DNA from: Oscillospiraceae bacterium
Lineage (GTDB): Bacteria; Bacillota; Clostridia; Oscillospirales; Ruminococcaceae
Reading direction: 5' to 3'
NCBI GenBank assembly: GCA_017550285.1
Contig: JAFZPP010000001.1
Span: 62,001-126,000 of the forward strand
DNA: 64,000 nucleotides
The notes under the pieces were generated by a model. It did not search any database. It had not been told where the DNA came from and saw only the letters and a list, made by a program, of their open reading frames with translations. The position numbers and the translations under genes are program-made. Positions 27,503 to 36,094 of this stretch are shown here, piece after piece (the stretch's first letter is position 1; each line of letters starts with the position of its first letter).

Positions 27503-29515
27503 ATGCACGTTGATTTGTTAGCAAACACAAAGGGAACGCCGAAAGTCATCCACGGTACCGAGAACGGCAAGAAGACTGCCTGCGGCATCAACCTCGTCAA
27601 GCCGGAAAACATCGGCATGTTTACCAATGCCGGTACAATGACTGACGTGATCCAGATGACCTGTGAAAAGTGTAAGACAGTGATTGCCAAGAAGCTGATC
27701 CGTGAGTCCAATAAGGAAATGGCGGCGCAGCTCAAGGAAGAGCAGAAGATGCTCAAGCGCGAGCGCGCAGCTTCCAAGCATCATCACGCTGCTCCTGCGG
27801 TACCGCCTCCGCCGGCACCTTCGTCCTCGTCTTCTGGCTACGGCAGCAGCAGCAGCAGCGGAAGCAGCGGCGGCGGATATATTCCGCCTTCGATGAGAAA
27901 GGCAATGCAGACGCCACAGAAGCCGATTGACACACCGCCTCCGGCACCGCCCGTTCCGACGCCGATGCCTGCTCCGACACCGATGCCGAAACCGGTTGCA
28001 CAGAGCGCTGAGGATGTTCTTGCACAGTTTGCCGTGCCGACCGTCCCGAGCTCTCTGCCGGGCATGACGCCGCCTCCGGCTCCGACACCCGTTCAGACGC
28101 CGGTTGCACAGAGCGCTGAGGATGTTCTTGCACAGTTTGCCGTGCCGACCGTCCCGACTTCTCTGCCGGGTATGACGCCGCCTCCGGCTCCGACACCCGT
28201 TCAGACGCCGGTCGCACAGAGCGCTGAGGATGTTCTCGCACAGTTTGCAATTCCGACTGTCCCGACTTCTCTGCCGAATACAGCACCGCCTGCACCGACA
28301 CCGGTTCAGACGCCGGCTGCACAGAGTGCGGATGATGTCCTCGCACAGTTTGCAATTCCGACTGTCCCGACTTCTCTGCCGAATACAGCACCGCCTGCAC
28401 AGAGCGCAGATGATGTCCTTGCACAGTTTGCAATTCCGACCGTCCCGACAGCTCCGGCTGCACCGGTTGTTCCGGATATTCCGGCAGCCGCACCGGTCGT
28501 CGATTCCGTCGATGATGTTCTCGCACAGTTCACGGTTCCGACTGCTCCGCAGAGACCGGTTGTATCCGATTCTGCACATGTCAGCGGAAGCTCCGTCAAT
28601 CAGGATGATATTCTGGCGCAGTTTGCACTCAAGCAGCCCGGTGCACATCAGTATACAGATGAAGCACTTCCGGATGAGATTCCGTCAGTTCCTTCCGTCA
28701 GCGAAGATCCGCTTGCAGATCTGCTGCTGATGCCGAAGGGTCAGGAAGCACCGGCATCGCTCGATGCACTGCCGGATATTGCGAATGTTCCCTCGAGCAT
28801 TCTGACCGTTCCGACGGCACCGCCTGTTGTTCCTTCGCTGAATGTTCCGCAGGCTCCGCCCGCACCGCCTGTTCCTGCAATGCCGGTTCCGCCGATGCCG
28901 CAGGAATTTGCAGTACCGACCGTGCCGCAGGGCTACGGTCAGGCGCCTGCCGCAAATCCGAATCCGGATTTCAATCCGTTTGCTGTTCCGTCCGCGCCGA
29001 AGCAGACCGATCCTGCCGCTCCGATGCCGCTGTTTATCGGATACAGTGCAGACGGCCGTCAGGTATTCCAGAAGTACGATGCAGCCGGCAATCCGATTCC
29101 GATTACCGAGCCGGTCTACAGCGCACCGCCTGAGCAGAAGAACAACAACATTGCCGTTCAGGTCGCTGCTATGGCTTCCAATGCTGCATTGCACGGCAAT
29201 GCACCGATTCTGGATATGGATCAGATCATGGCTTCCATGGGTATTCAGGATCCGAGAAAGCCGAAAAAAGATGAAGGCAAAGCGATTAACTTTACGGAAT
29301 ATAAGATTCCGGAGAAAAAGCAGTCGCGCAAAAAGCCGGCTTCTGCAAGACCCGCTTCAGCTATGCCGGATGCTGTTCCGGACGGACCTGTTTCTGCTGC
29401 GGAGGCAAAGCGCAGAAAGAAAGTTGACAAAATCAACAAGGAATTTGAAAAGCAGCTTCGTTCGCGCGGTATTGATCCGAAAACCGGCGGTATCATGATT
29501 GATCCCAGAAAGTAA
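27503..29515 (+). CDS. Proline-rich repeat protein with N-terminal putative zinc site
   Basis: 670 residues, ATG 27503 after GGAGG. Residues 1-80 form a compact domain with H17, C27 (TACG), C54 and C57 (CEKC), spaced like a zinc-binding HCCC site seen in small phage and actinobacterial proteins. A charged helix (about 60-90), a Ser/Gly run and a long disordered region follow. In the latter, QSAEDVLAQFAVPTVP-type units recur seven times between Pro-rich linkers, the last two diverged (DSVDDVLAQF, NQDDILAQF). The tail (about 570-670) is basic and ends GIDPKTGGIMIDPRK. No signal peptide or membrane segment, so probably cytoplasmic. The repeated DDVLAQF looks like a short linear motif for a multivalent partner. 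Function unknown. Confidence 0.8.
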   Translation: MHVDLLANTKGTPKVIHGTENGKKTACGINLVKPENIGMFTNAGTMTDVIQMTCEKCKTVIAKKLIRESNKEMAAQLKEEQKMLKRERAASKHHHAAPAVPPPPAPSSSSSGYGSSSSSGSSGGGYIPPSMRKAMQTPQKPIDTPPPAPPVPTPMPAPTPMPKPVAQSAEDVLAQFAVPTVPSSLPGMTPPPAPTPVQTPVAQSAEDVLAQFAVPTVPTSLPGMTPPPAPTPVQTPVAQSAEDVLAQFAIPTVPTSLPNTAPPAPTPVQTPAAQSADDVLAQFAIPTVPTSLPNTAPPAQSADDVLAQFAIPTVPTAPAAPVVPDIPAAAPVVDSVDDVLAQFTVPTAPQRPVVSDSAHVSGSSVNQDDILAQFALKQPGAHQYTDEALPDEIPSVPSVSEDPLADLLLMPKGQEAPASLDALPDIANVPSSILTVPTAPPVVPSLNVPQAPPAPPVPAMPVPPMPQEFAVPTVPQGYGQAPAANPNPDFNPFAVPSAPKQTDPAAPMPLFIGYSADGRQVFQKYDAAGNPIPITEPVYSAPPEQKNNNIAVQVAAMASNAALHGNAPILDMDQIMASMGIQDPRKPKKDEGKAINFTEYKIPEKKQSRKKPASARPASAMPDAVPDGPVSAAEAKRRKKVDKINKEFEKQLRSRGIDPKTGGIMIDPRK

Positions 29516-29525
29516 GGTAAATTAG

Positions 29526-29558
29526 GAAAGCAGCGACAGTTTTGCCGCTGCTTTCTTT
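29526..29558 (+). terminator. Hairpin between the proline-rich and CPBP genes
   Basis: GAAAGCAGCG (29526-29535) pairs with CGCTGCTTTC (29546-29555). Only TTT follows, so it may be a partial terminator allowing read-through into the CPBP gene. Confidence 0.6.
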
Positions 29559-29574
29559 CACGAAAGGATTTTTT

Positions 29575-30621
29575 ATGCAAAACGAAGAACAACACACCGC
29601 ACCGTCTGCGGAAAACCTGTCAGCGGAATCTCCTGCACCGGATGCGACGGTCTCTGACAACATCAAACCGGCACGCCAAGCCTTTTCGCGTGCGCAGCTC
29701 AATCTTGCACTTTTCTATGTAATCTACTTTGTTGTTGCGATCATTGTCGTACACTTCCTTCCGGAAAACTATTCGGAAAGAGTCGAGTATCTTGCACATT
29801 ATATCCCGATGTACCTGATCGCATTTCCGCTTTATCTGCTGATCTCCAAGCCGCTCGAAACGGCAAAGCCCGAAAAGCACAAAATGACCTTCTTCCAGTT
29901 ATTCAAAGCATTTCTGGTCTCTGAGTTTGTCGGCATCGCGGGCAATTTTATCGGCATGTTCGTCAATCTGGTTCTCTCTCTGCTGATGAAAAAGAACACC
30001 TCATCGACCATGCTTGTAGACGGCATTTTCGGCGAAAATGCTCTGCTGTTCCTGTTTCTCGCGGTCATCTGTGCACCGTTCGTCGAGGAGATGCTCTTCC
30101 GCAAGGTGCTCATAGACCGCATCCGGAAATACGGCAACGGCATCGCAATCCTGATTTCCGGCATCATGTTCGGACTGTTCCACGGGAACTTCACGCAGGT
30201 ATTCTATGCATCCTTCCTCGGTATGCTCTTTGCCTTCATCTATATCCGTACAGGCAAGATTCAGTATACAATCGGACTGCATATGTCGGTCAATTTCTGG
30301 GGCACCGCAATGCCCTATCTTGCAATGCGCAATCAGGATTTCAACGAGATTCTCAATACGGTTACATCAATGGATGTTGCGAAGATCGTGGAGCTGCTCC
30401 CCAAACTGAAATGGCTGCTGACGGTCACTGCCGGAACCTATATGTTTGCTCTCGCCGGTCTGGTTATTTTCATCCTGCATCGCAAGGATCTGAAAATTGA
30501 TCCGCCGATTGCACCGCTTCCGAAGGGCAAGCGATTTGTGACAGCCTGCTGCAATCTCGGCTGTCTTGCACTGCTGGCGGTCTGCGGCGTCCGCTTCTTG
30601 CAGCAGCTCGGCATCCTGTAA
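29575..30621 (+). CDS. CPBP-family intramembrane protease (Abi/CAAX-type)
   Basis: 348 residues from ATG 29575 (GAAAGGA upstream; an earlier ATG at 29542 lies in the terminator). A polar N-terminus of about 40 residues precedes about eight hydrophobic helices. The three CPBP active-site motifs are present: FVEEMLFRKVL (EExxxR, about 175-181), FGLFHGN (FxxxH) and HMSVNFWG (HxxxN). Members include CAAX prenyl proteases and enzymes involved in bacteriocin self-immunity. The target here is unknown. It is close enough to the preceding gene for cotranscription. A 14-bp terminator follows. Confidence 0.9.
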   Translation: MQNEEQHTAPSAENLSAESPAPDATVSDNIKPARQAFSRAQLNLALFYVIYFVVAIIVVHFLPENYSERVEYLAHYIPMYLIAFPLYLLISKPLETAKPEKHKMTFFQLFKAFLVSEFVGIAGNFIGMFVNLVLSLLMKKNTSSTMLVDGIFGENALLFLFLAVICAPFVEEMLFRKVLIDRIRKYGNGIAILISGIMFGLFHGNFTQVFYASFLGMLFAFIYIRTGKIQYTIGLHMSVNFWGTAMPYLAMRNQDFNEILNTVTSMDVAKIVELLPKLKWLLTVTAGTYMFALAGLVIFILHRKDLKIDPPIAPLPKGKRFVTACCNLGCLALLAVCGVRFLQQLGIL

Positions 30622-30627
30622 AAAAAG

Positions 30628-30672
30628 AATCCCGTGAAATCTCAGCTTCTGCTTTGATTTCACGGGATTTTC
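30628..30672. terminator. Bidirectional terminator between CPBP and aminotransferase genes
   Basis: AATCCCGTGAAATC (30628-30641) pairs with GATTTCACGGGATT (30656-30669), with A- and T-rich flanks. Serves two convergent genes. Confidence 0.85.
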
Positions 30673-30683
30673 CGATTCTGTGA

Positions 30684-31886
30684 TTATTTGCCGTAGCTTT
30701 CGGCGAGCTTCTTGAATGCAGGCAGGCTGCGCTCGATCATCTCCGTTGTGACGCAGTATGCGATACGGATAAAGCCTTCACAGCCGAACGAATCAGACGG
30801 AACAAGCAGCAGCTCATAATCGCGTGCCTTCTTGCAGAATGCATTTGCATCCGGCTCCAGCGCCTGCACCCACAGATAGAATGCGCCGTCCGGATAGATG
30901 CAGCGATAGCCGTATTCGGTCAGCGATTTGTAGAGCAGATCGCGGTTTCTGCGGTAGACCGAAAGGTCGCCGGTCTTGCCGAGATTATCCGCCACAACGC
31001 GCTGCGCCAGACTCGGTGCACAGACAAAGCCGAGTGCTCTGCCCGAGCCGCAGACCGCAGCATACACATTGCGGTTATCTGCCATTTTCGGGGATACGAC
31101 GATATAACCGATACGCTCGCCCGGCAGCGACAGTGATTTGCTGTAGGAATAGCAGACAAATGCATTGTCATAGAGATTCGGCAGATACGGCACGACGGTC
31201 GTATCATCGTAAACGAGCTCGCGGTAGGGCTCATCCGCCAGCAGATAAATCGGGTGACCGTATTCCTTCTCCTTGGCACGCAGCAGATCACAGAATGCTC
31301 TGAGATTCTCCTCGGTATACACAACGCCGGTCGGATTGTTCGGCGTGTTGATGATGACAGCCTTGGTCTCCGGCGAAACAAGTTCCGCAAATGCTTTCAG
31401 ATTTATCTGGAAATTCTCGAGGTCTGCCGGTACAGCAACCAGCTTTGCCGCTGCTGCCTCGACAAACACGCGGTACTCAGGGAAGAACGGCGCAAAGGTC
31501 ATGCAGGTATCGCCCGGGCAGAGAATGGCATGCAGTGTGACAGTCAGCGAAGCAGCCGCACCGCAGGTCATGTAAATATCCTGTGCAGAAATGCCTGCAT
31601 TGAAACGCTTGTTGATATCCGCTGCGATTGCAGTACGCACCGGCTCTGCACCGACCGCAGAGGTATAGCCGTGAAGCTGAACGGAATCGGTTGTATCCAT
31701 GAGTCTGCGCATTGTATCATGCACGGATTCCGGTGCCGGAACGCTCGGATTGCCGAGGCTGAAATCAAAAACATTTTCCTTGCCGATCTCTTTTGCACGC
31801 GCAAGACCGTATTCAAAAGTCTCACGGATCACAGACGGCGCCTTGCCGAGTGCCAGCATAGATGTCTGATAGGGCTGAAATGCCAT
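30684..31886 (-). CDS. PLP-dependent aminotransferase, class I/II (aspartate-type)
   Basis: 400 residues from ATG 31886 (AAGAGGA upstream; longer in-frame extension ignored). Fold type I motifs: FDFSLGNPSVPAP, LHGYTSAVGAEPVR, TCGAAASLT, INTPNNPTGVVY (Asn binding the PLP), LLADEPYREL, YSYSKSLSLPGERIGY (Schiff-base Lys and following Arg) and the C-terminal GFIRIAYCV (substrate-carboxylate Arg). It resembles clostridial enzymes annotated as aspartate or aromatic aminotransferase. Exact donor/acceptor cannot be fixed from sequence. It stands alone on the minus strand. The closing ~30 residues end LAESYGK. Confidence 0.9.
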   Translation of the reverse strand: MAFQPYQTSMLALGKAPSVIRETFEYGLARAKEIGKENVFDFSLGNPSVPAPESVHDTMRRLMDTTDSVQLHGYTSAVGAEPVRTAIAADINKRFNAGISAQDIYMTCGAAASLTVTLHAILCPGDTCMTFAPFFPEYRVFVEAAAAKLVAVPADLENFQINLKAFAELVSPETKAVIINTPNNPTGVVYTEENLRAFCDLLRAKEKEYGHPIYLLADEPYRELVYDDTTVVPYLPNLYDNAFVCYSYSKSLSLPGERIGYIVVSPKMADNRNVYAAVCGSGRALGFVCAPSLAQRVVADNLGKTGDLSVYRRNRDLLYKSLTEYGYRCIYPDGAFYLWVQALEPDANAFCKKARDYELLLVPSDSFGCEGFIRIAYCVTTEMIERSLPAFKKLAESYGK

Positions 31887-31982
31887 AGGAATTCCTCTTT
31901 TCTTGTTGCGAATTGAAACAATCCTCATGCGGACTGCACTGTATATATGATACCAGAAAATGCCGGATTTGTCAACCGGAGG

Positions 31983-32393
31983 TCAGTCGCGTTTTTCAAG
32001 TGTCGTGACGCGCAGCACAAGATATTCCAGCTGTTCGCCGTGATAGGTTCCGGATTCCCGCTCGAGCTTGCCTTCGACCATAATCTTGTCATGCTCCTGA
32101 ACGCTGCTGAAATCCGACCAGTCCAGCTCCAGACCGAGCCCGTGATCACTGTTCGGCTCCTGTGCATAAACAGAATAGATTTCCGTTCCGTCATCATCCT
32201 TTGATAAAAACAGCGTTCCGACGATGTGATAGTTCTTCCCGAGATACTGATTCGGATTTTCATACATATCCGACAGCGTATCATAGAGGACAGCAGTTTT
32301 GATATACTGCATATCCTGTGCAGATTCGTTCTTTTCGCCGCATGCACAAAGCAGCATCGCCGAAGCTGCGGCGGCAATCATTCGCTTTTTCAT
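31983..32393 (-). CDS. Small lipoprotein with OB-fold-like domain
   Basis: 136 residues from ATG 32393: MKKRMIAAAASAMLLCACGEK, a lipoprotein signal with lipobox LCAC and acylated Cys about residue 18. The mature part (TLSDMYENPNQYLGKNYHIVGTLF ... VEGKLERESG ... LEYLVLRVTTLEKRD) matches the tRNA_anti-like OB-fold lipoproteins common in Firmicutes, whose function is unknown. The start is chosen because AGGTG lies 6 nt upstream and the signal peptide then has the normal length. Divergent from the DUF3592 gene. Confidence 0.8.
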   Translation of the reverse strand: MKKRMIAAAASAMLLCACGEKNESAQDMQYIKTAVLYDTLSDMYENPNQYLGKNYHIVGTLFLSKDDDGTEIYSVYAQEPNSDHGLGLELDWSDFSSVQEHDKIMVEGKLERESGTYHGEQLEYLVLRVTTLEKRD

Positions 32394-32475
32394 GTTCATC
32401 ACCTGTATCCGATCATTTGCATCATACGAAATATGCATTTGCAGAAAACCGCAAATGAATTTCGCAATTCACATA

Positions 32476-32504
32476 TTGAAAAAATTGACAAAATATGCTA
32501 TAAT
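32476..32504 (+). promoter_or_regulatory. Promoter of the DUF3592 gene
   Basis: TTGAAA (32476-32481), 17-bp spacer, TATAAT (32499-32504). Confidence 0.75.
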
Positions 32505-32541
32505 AGCTATATACGATCAAAAAAGAATGGAGGTCAGCCGT

Positions 32542-33039
32542 TTGACGAAATCCAGACTGGGTAATTATTTGCTGAACTGCATCCGGATTCTGATGCTGAT
32601 TCTGCTGAGTCTTGCACTGGGCTACGGACTGCTGCTGACGATTCTCGGCACCGGTGCAGAGCGTGAGCTGGACAGTGCAAAATCAAAATATGCCGCGATT
32701 ACGGTTCAGATTACGGAACTGCGGCAGTCTCCGAATCTTTCGCATTCGATGATTGTCGTACTGAAGCCGGAGGATAACGGCGCAAAGCTGCCGGAACAGC
32801 TCGGACAGACAATCGCCACAACCTCAAATCAGAAGCTCGCAATCGGCGACCGGCTGACGATGTATTATGACCCGAATGACCCGCAGGCGCGCGTCATTGA
32901 CTTTCAGACCGCAAAACCGATGCAGCATGCCGGTTTGCTGCTGACAGGCTCTGCCCTGCTGCTTCTTTTGCTGCTGCTTGCCGTGCGGCTCATCCGACGG
33001 AAAAGGCAGCCGCAGCCGACCGTAATCAAAGCGGAATAA
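32542..33039 (+). CDS. DUF3592-family membrane protein
   Basis: 165 residues from TTG 32542: AATGGAGG lies 8 nt upstream, and the only in-frame ATG (32527) is inside that ribosome site. Two membrane helices (about 12-35, LNCIRILMLILLSLALGYGLLLTI; and about 133-153, GLLLTGSALLLLLLLLAV) flank a soluble loop. The loop contains the family signature RLTMYYDPNDPQARVIDF. A basic tail ends the protein (RLIRRKRQPQP). DUF3592 proteins are small bacterial envelope proteins of unknown function. Next genes are a separate ECF module. Confidence 0.82.
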   Translation: MTKSRLGNYLLNCIRILMLILLSLALGYGLLLTILGTGAERELDSAKSKYAAITVQITELRQSPNLSHSMIVVLKPEDNGAKLPEQLGQTIATTSNQKLAIGDRLTMYYDPNDPQARVIDFQTAKPMQHAGLLLTGSALLLLLLLLAVRLIRRKRQPQPTVIKAE

Positions 33040-33109
33040 TCAGCTTCTGCAATTCTCAGTATACCACATTTTCATCAGAATTGCAAGACTTTTCCCGCGA
33101 GCAAATGAC

Positions 33110-33143
33110 AGCACCTTATTCATTCCGGATAGGGTGCTTTTTT
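33110..33143 (+). terminator. Terminator before ECF module 2
   Basis: AGCACC (33110-33115) pairs with GGTGCT (33133-33138), extended by weaker pairs, then T6. A weaker inverted repeat GCAATTCT/AGAATTGC lies just upstream (about 33048-33085). Confidence 0.65.
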
Positions 33144-33215
33144 GCATATTTTTTTCTGTTTGATCCGACATTTCAGGCGGTTCGGTTGTATTCTATATGA
33201 AAGGGGGCGGTGCTT

Positions 33216-33686
33216 ATGGCTGCACCGGACATCGCAGCAATCTATGAACGGCACAGCAAAACCGTTTACCGCGTCTGCTATGCCTATATGAAAAATCCGG
33301 CGGACACGGAGGACGCTGTACAGGAGACATTTTTCCGGCTTATCCGCAGTCAGCCAAGGCTCGAAAATCAGGAGCATGAAAAGGCATGGCTCATCCGGAC
33401 AGCTTCCAATATCTGCAAAAATGAGCTGAAGCAAAAGCGGCGGAAAGATACCAGTCTGGACGAGCAAACCGATCTGGCTGCTCCGGAAACACATCAAAGC
33501 AGCGAAATCATGGAGGCAGTCACGGCGCTGCCGGAAAAATACAAAACCGTCATTTACCTCTATTACTACGAAGGCTATCAAACTGCTGAAATCGCGCAGA
33601 TACTCAAAAAACCGCACTCGACAATCCGGAATCATCTCCGTGAGGCGCGGCTTCTGCTGAAAGAAAGGCTCGGTGATATCATATGA
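33216..33686 (+). CDS. ECF-type RNA polymerase sigma factor (module 2)
   Basis: 156 residues from ATG 33216 (AAAGGGGG upstream). Region 2 is about 5-75 (IYERHSKTVYRVCYAYMKNPADTEDAVQET, WLIRTASNICKN). Region 4 is about 100-150 (LPEKYKTVIYLYYYEGYQTAEIAQIL, KKPHSTIRNHLREARLLLK). It is ECF-class, separate from module 1 and only distantly alike. It overlaps the next gene by 4 bp (ATGA), the usual sigma/anti-sigma coupling. Confidence 0.92.
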   Translation: MAAPDIAAIYERHSKTVYRVCYAYMKNPADTEDAVQETFFRLIRSQPRLENQEHEKAWLIRTASNICKNELKQKRRKDTSLDEQTDLAAPETHQSSEIMEAVTALPEKYKTVIYLYYYEGYQTAEIAQILKKPHSTIRNHLREARLLLKERLGDII

Positions 33687-34420
33687 CGAAAACCAATATC
33701 ATGCAGGCTTGGGACGGCATTCTGCCGGATGCGGCTGCCGATCAGCGGATGCTGCATGCAATCCTTGCGTATCAGAATGCATATCAGAGAAAGCGCAGAA
33801 TCAGGCAGCGGCTCATGACAGCGGTTCCGGCTGCCGGCTGTCTGCTGCTCGGCGCAGGATTCGGTCTGCACCATTATCATATGACGAGACCGCTGACGAT
33901 GACGCTCAGCAGCGGTGAACAAATCGTCTACCGCGCACTGCACGGCAGCGTCGGCGATGCAGTGTACGTCTATCCGGAGGACGGCGGCAGCCGTGCACTG
34001 ACAGCAGAAGAGCTGCATATGCTGCTCCCCTGCGCCGCACAGCCCGATCCCTGTGTCGCCGTATTCCATACCGGAACCGGAGATTTTATCCATGCGGAGA
34101 CAAAAATCGGCGATGTGCATGTGCATCTGTCAAAGGACGGATTTCCCGTCACGGATGTGATTGTCACCGGAACGCAGACATATACGGATATCTGCGGCGT
34201 GCCCGTCACATTCGGTTATTTCCTGACAGACCCGAACAGCCGCGGCATTCGCACGGCGATTCTGTATGCATCCTACACGCGCGCAGATTTGCAGATTTAT
34301 CTCGAGACCGGCTGTAAGGAAGCCGACAGCGAAGCGATCGGCACCGCACTCGGCGAGCTGGTATATGAGATGCTGGAAGCCGATGCACCTGATCTCTCTG
34401 CAATCAAATATCAGGGATAA
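33683..34420 (+). CDS. Putative anti-sigma factor (single-pass membrane protein)
   Basis: 245 residues. A cytoplasmic N-terminus (about 1-45: AWDGILPDAAADQRMLHAIL ... YQRKRRIRQRLM) is followed by a membrane helix (about 46-62, TAVPAAGCLLLGAGFGL) and an outer domain (about 70-245) with DUF4179/DUF4367-like strands such as MTLSSGEQIVYRALHG and GVPVTFGYFLTD. The N-terminal helix pair before the membrane segment, plus ATGA overlap with the sigma gene, is the usual layout of clostridial anti-sigma factors. The assignment rests on context; no catalytic motif is visible. Confidence 0.78.
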   Translation: MTKTNIMQAWDGILPDAAADQRMLHAILAYQNAYQRKRRIRQRLMTAVPAAGCLLLGAGFGLHHYHMTRPLTMTLSSGEQIVYRALHGSVGDAVYVYPEDGGSRALTAEELHMLLPCAAQPDPCVAVFHTGTGDFIHAETKIGDVHVHLSKDGFPVTDVIVTGTQTYTDICGVPVTFGYFLTDPNSRGIRTAILYASYTRADLQIYLETGCKEADSEAIGTALGELVYEMLEADAPDLSAIKYQG

Positions 34421-34424
34421 AATC

Positions 34425-34459
34425 AAGCACCTTCGGTTCAATGTTCCGAAGGTGCTTTC
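34425..34459. terminator. Terminator between ECF module 2 and leuB
   Basis: AAGCACCTTCGG (34425-34436) pairs with CCGAAGGTGCTT (34446-34457), T-rich after. Serves convergent genes. Confidence 0.8.
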
Positions 34460-34461
34460 AT

Positions 34462-35538
34462 TCATCCAATCGCTTTCAGAATCTCGGCGGTCATCTCCGT
34501 GCAGGAACAGGCCGCTGCACCGCTGTCCCCGATAATATCTGCGGTGCGGAATCCGGCAGCGAGCACTGCATCCACAGCGTCTTCGATGCATGCAGCCTCA
34601 GACGATAATCCGAAGGCATACCGCAGCATCATTGCAGCAGAGAGAATCATCGCAATCGGATTTGCCTTGTTCTGTCCGGCAATATCCGGTGCAGAGCCGT
34701 GAATCGGCTCATACATACCGCGCGTTGTCTCACCGAGCGATGCAGATGCCAGCATGCCGATTGAGCCGGTCAGCTGCGATGCTTCATCCGAGAGAATATC
34801 ACCGAACATATTGGACGTCACGATGACATCAAACTGCTGCGGATTGCGCACAAGCTGCATCGCTGCATTGTCCACGAACAAATCCTGATATGCGACCGCG
34901 GGATACTCCGCCGCAAGACGGTGCATGGTTTTCCGCCAGAGGCGCGAGGTCTCGAGCACATTCGCCTTATCGACACTCGTCAGACGTCTGCTACGTTTCA
35001 TCGCCGTTTCAAATGCCGCTCTGCCGATTCGTTCAATCTCGAATTCGCTGTAGGCTTCCGTATCATAGGCTTCCTCGCCGAATCTGCCCTGCCGGTAACC
35101 GCGCTCGCCGAAATAAATACCGCCGGTCAGCTCGCGGACGATCATGATATCAAATCCGGCATCGACCAGATCACGCCGCAGCGGCGATGCCCCCCTGAGC
35201 GCCGGAAACAGCTTCGCCGGACGCAGATTCGTATAAAGCCCGAGTGCCGCACGGATTCCGAGCAGTGCCTTCTCCGGACGCTGCTCGCCGGAGAGATGAT
35301 CCCACTTCGGACCGCCGACCGCTCCGAGCAGCACACTGTCACTCGCAAGACAGCCGTCAACGGTTTCCTGCGGCAGCGGCACACCGACTGCGTCAATCGC
35401 ACAGCCGCCGATCAGATACGGCGCAAAACAGAACGCATGCCCGAATTTTCTGCCGATGCGATCCAGCACTTTGACGGCGCTCTCTGTGATTTCCGGTCCG
35501 ATGCCGTCGCCTTTCAGCAGCGCGATGTTATATTGCAT
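34462..35538 (-). CDS. leuB: 3-isopropylmalate dehydrogenase
   Basis: Oxidatively decarboxylates 3-isopropylmalate to 2-oxoisocaproate. 358 residues: [12 protein letters not shown] start, [12 protein letters not shown], the substrate Arg cluster ([20 protein letters not shown]), [15 protein letters not shown], and C-terminal [25 protein letters not shown] with the NAD-binding sequence. The catalytic Lys/Asp region [22 protein letters not shown] is intact. AGGAGG precedes ATG 35538. Last gene of the leu operon, 64 bp after leuD. Confidence 0.96.
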   Translation of the reverse strand: MQYNIALLKGDGIGPEITESAVKVLDRIGRKFGHAFCFAPYLIGGCAIDAVGVPLPQETVDGCLASDSVLLGAVGGPKWDHLSGEQRPEKALLGIRAALGLYTNLRPAKLFPALRGASPLRRDLVDAGFDIMIVRELTGGIYFGERGYRQGRFGEEAYDTEAYSEFEIERIGRAAFETAMKRSRRLTSVDKANVLETSRLWRKTMHRLAAEYPAVAYQDLFVDNAAMQLVRNPQQFDVIVTSNMFGDILSDEASQLTGSIGMLASASLGETTRGMYEPIHGSAPDIAGQNKANPIAMILSAAMMLRYAFGLSSEAACIEDAVDAVLAAGFRTADIIGDSGAAACSCTEMTAEILKAIG

Positions 35539-35602
35539 ATGCTCCTCCTATTCTCCGTGATCTCCCCTGTACCACTAACCGGCGCCGTTTTGTCAGTCAG
35601 TT

Positions 35603-36094
35603 TCATAATGCGCCGTCCCGAACCGCCTGCATCAGTCCGCCGTGCGAAATAATCGTCTGAATAAACGGCGGGAACGGCTCGGTATGGTATTCCGCACCCG
35701 TCGTCAGATTGCGGATAATCCCCTGGTCGAGATCGGCTTCGATGCTGTCCCCCTCGCTGACTGCATCCGCAGCCGCCGGACATTCAACTATCGCAAGCCC
35801 GATATTGATTGCATTGCGGTAGAAAATCCGTGCAAAGCTCCTGGCAATCACAAGCGATACCCCGCTCGCCTGAATTGCAATCGGTGCATGCTCGCGCGAG
35901 GAACCACAGCCGAAATTCTGCCCTGCAACGAGAATAGTCCCCTGCTGTACTCTGCCGGCAAATGTCGGATCGAGATCCTCCATGCAGTGCTTTGCGAGCT
36001 CTGCGCGGTCGCTCGTATTGAGATAGCGCGCCGGAATAATCACATCCGTATCGACATTGTCGCCGAAGCGGATCACCTGACCTGTGTATTTCAT
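35603..36094 (-). CDS. leuD: 3-isopropylmalate dehydratase, small subunit
   Basis: 163 residues from ATG 36094, which overlaps the leuC stop by 4 bp (ATGA). Motifs include [16 protein letters not shown] and [17 protein letters not shown]. The small swivelling domain completes the isopropylmalate isomerase active site with LeuC. The length fits the HacB/LeuD2 short type, matching the HacA-like LeuC here. Confidence 0.95.
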   Translation of the reverse strand: MKYTGQVIRFGDNVDTDVIIPARYLNTSDRAELAKHCMEDLDPTFAGRVQQGTILVAGQNFGCGSSREHAPIAIQASGVSLVIARSFARIFYRNAINIGLAIVECPAAADAVSEGDSIEADLDQGIIRNLTTGAEYHTEPFPPFIQTIISHGGLMQAVRDGAL

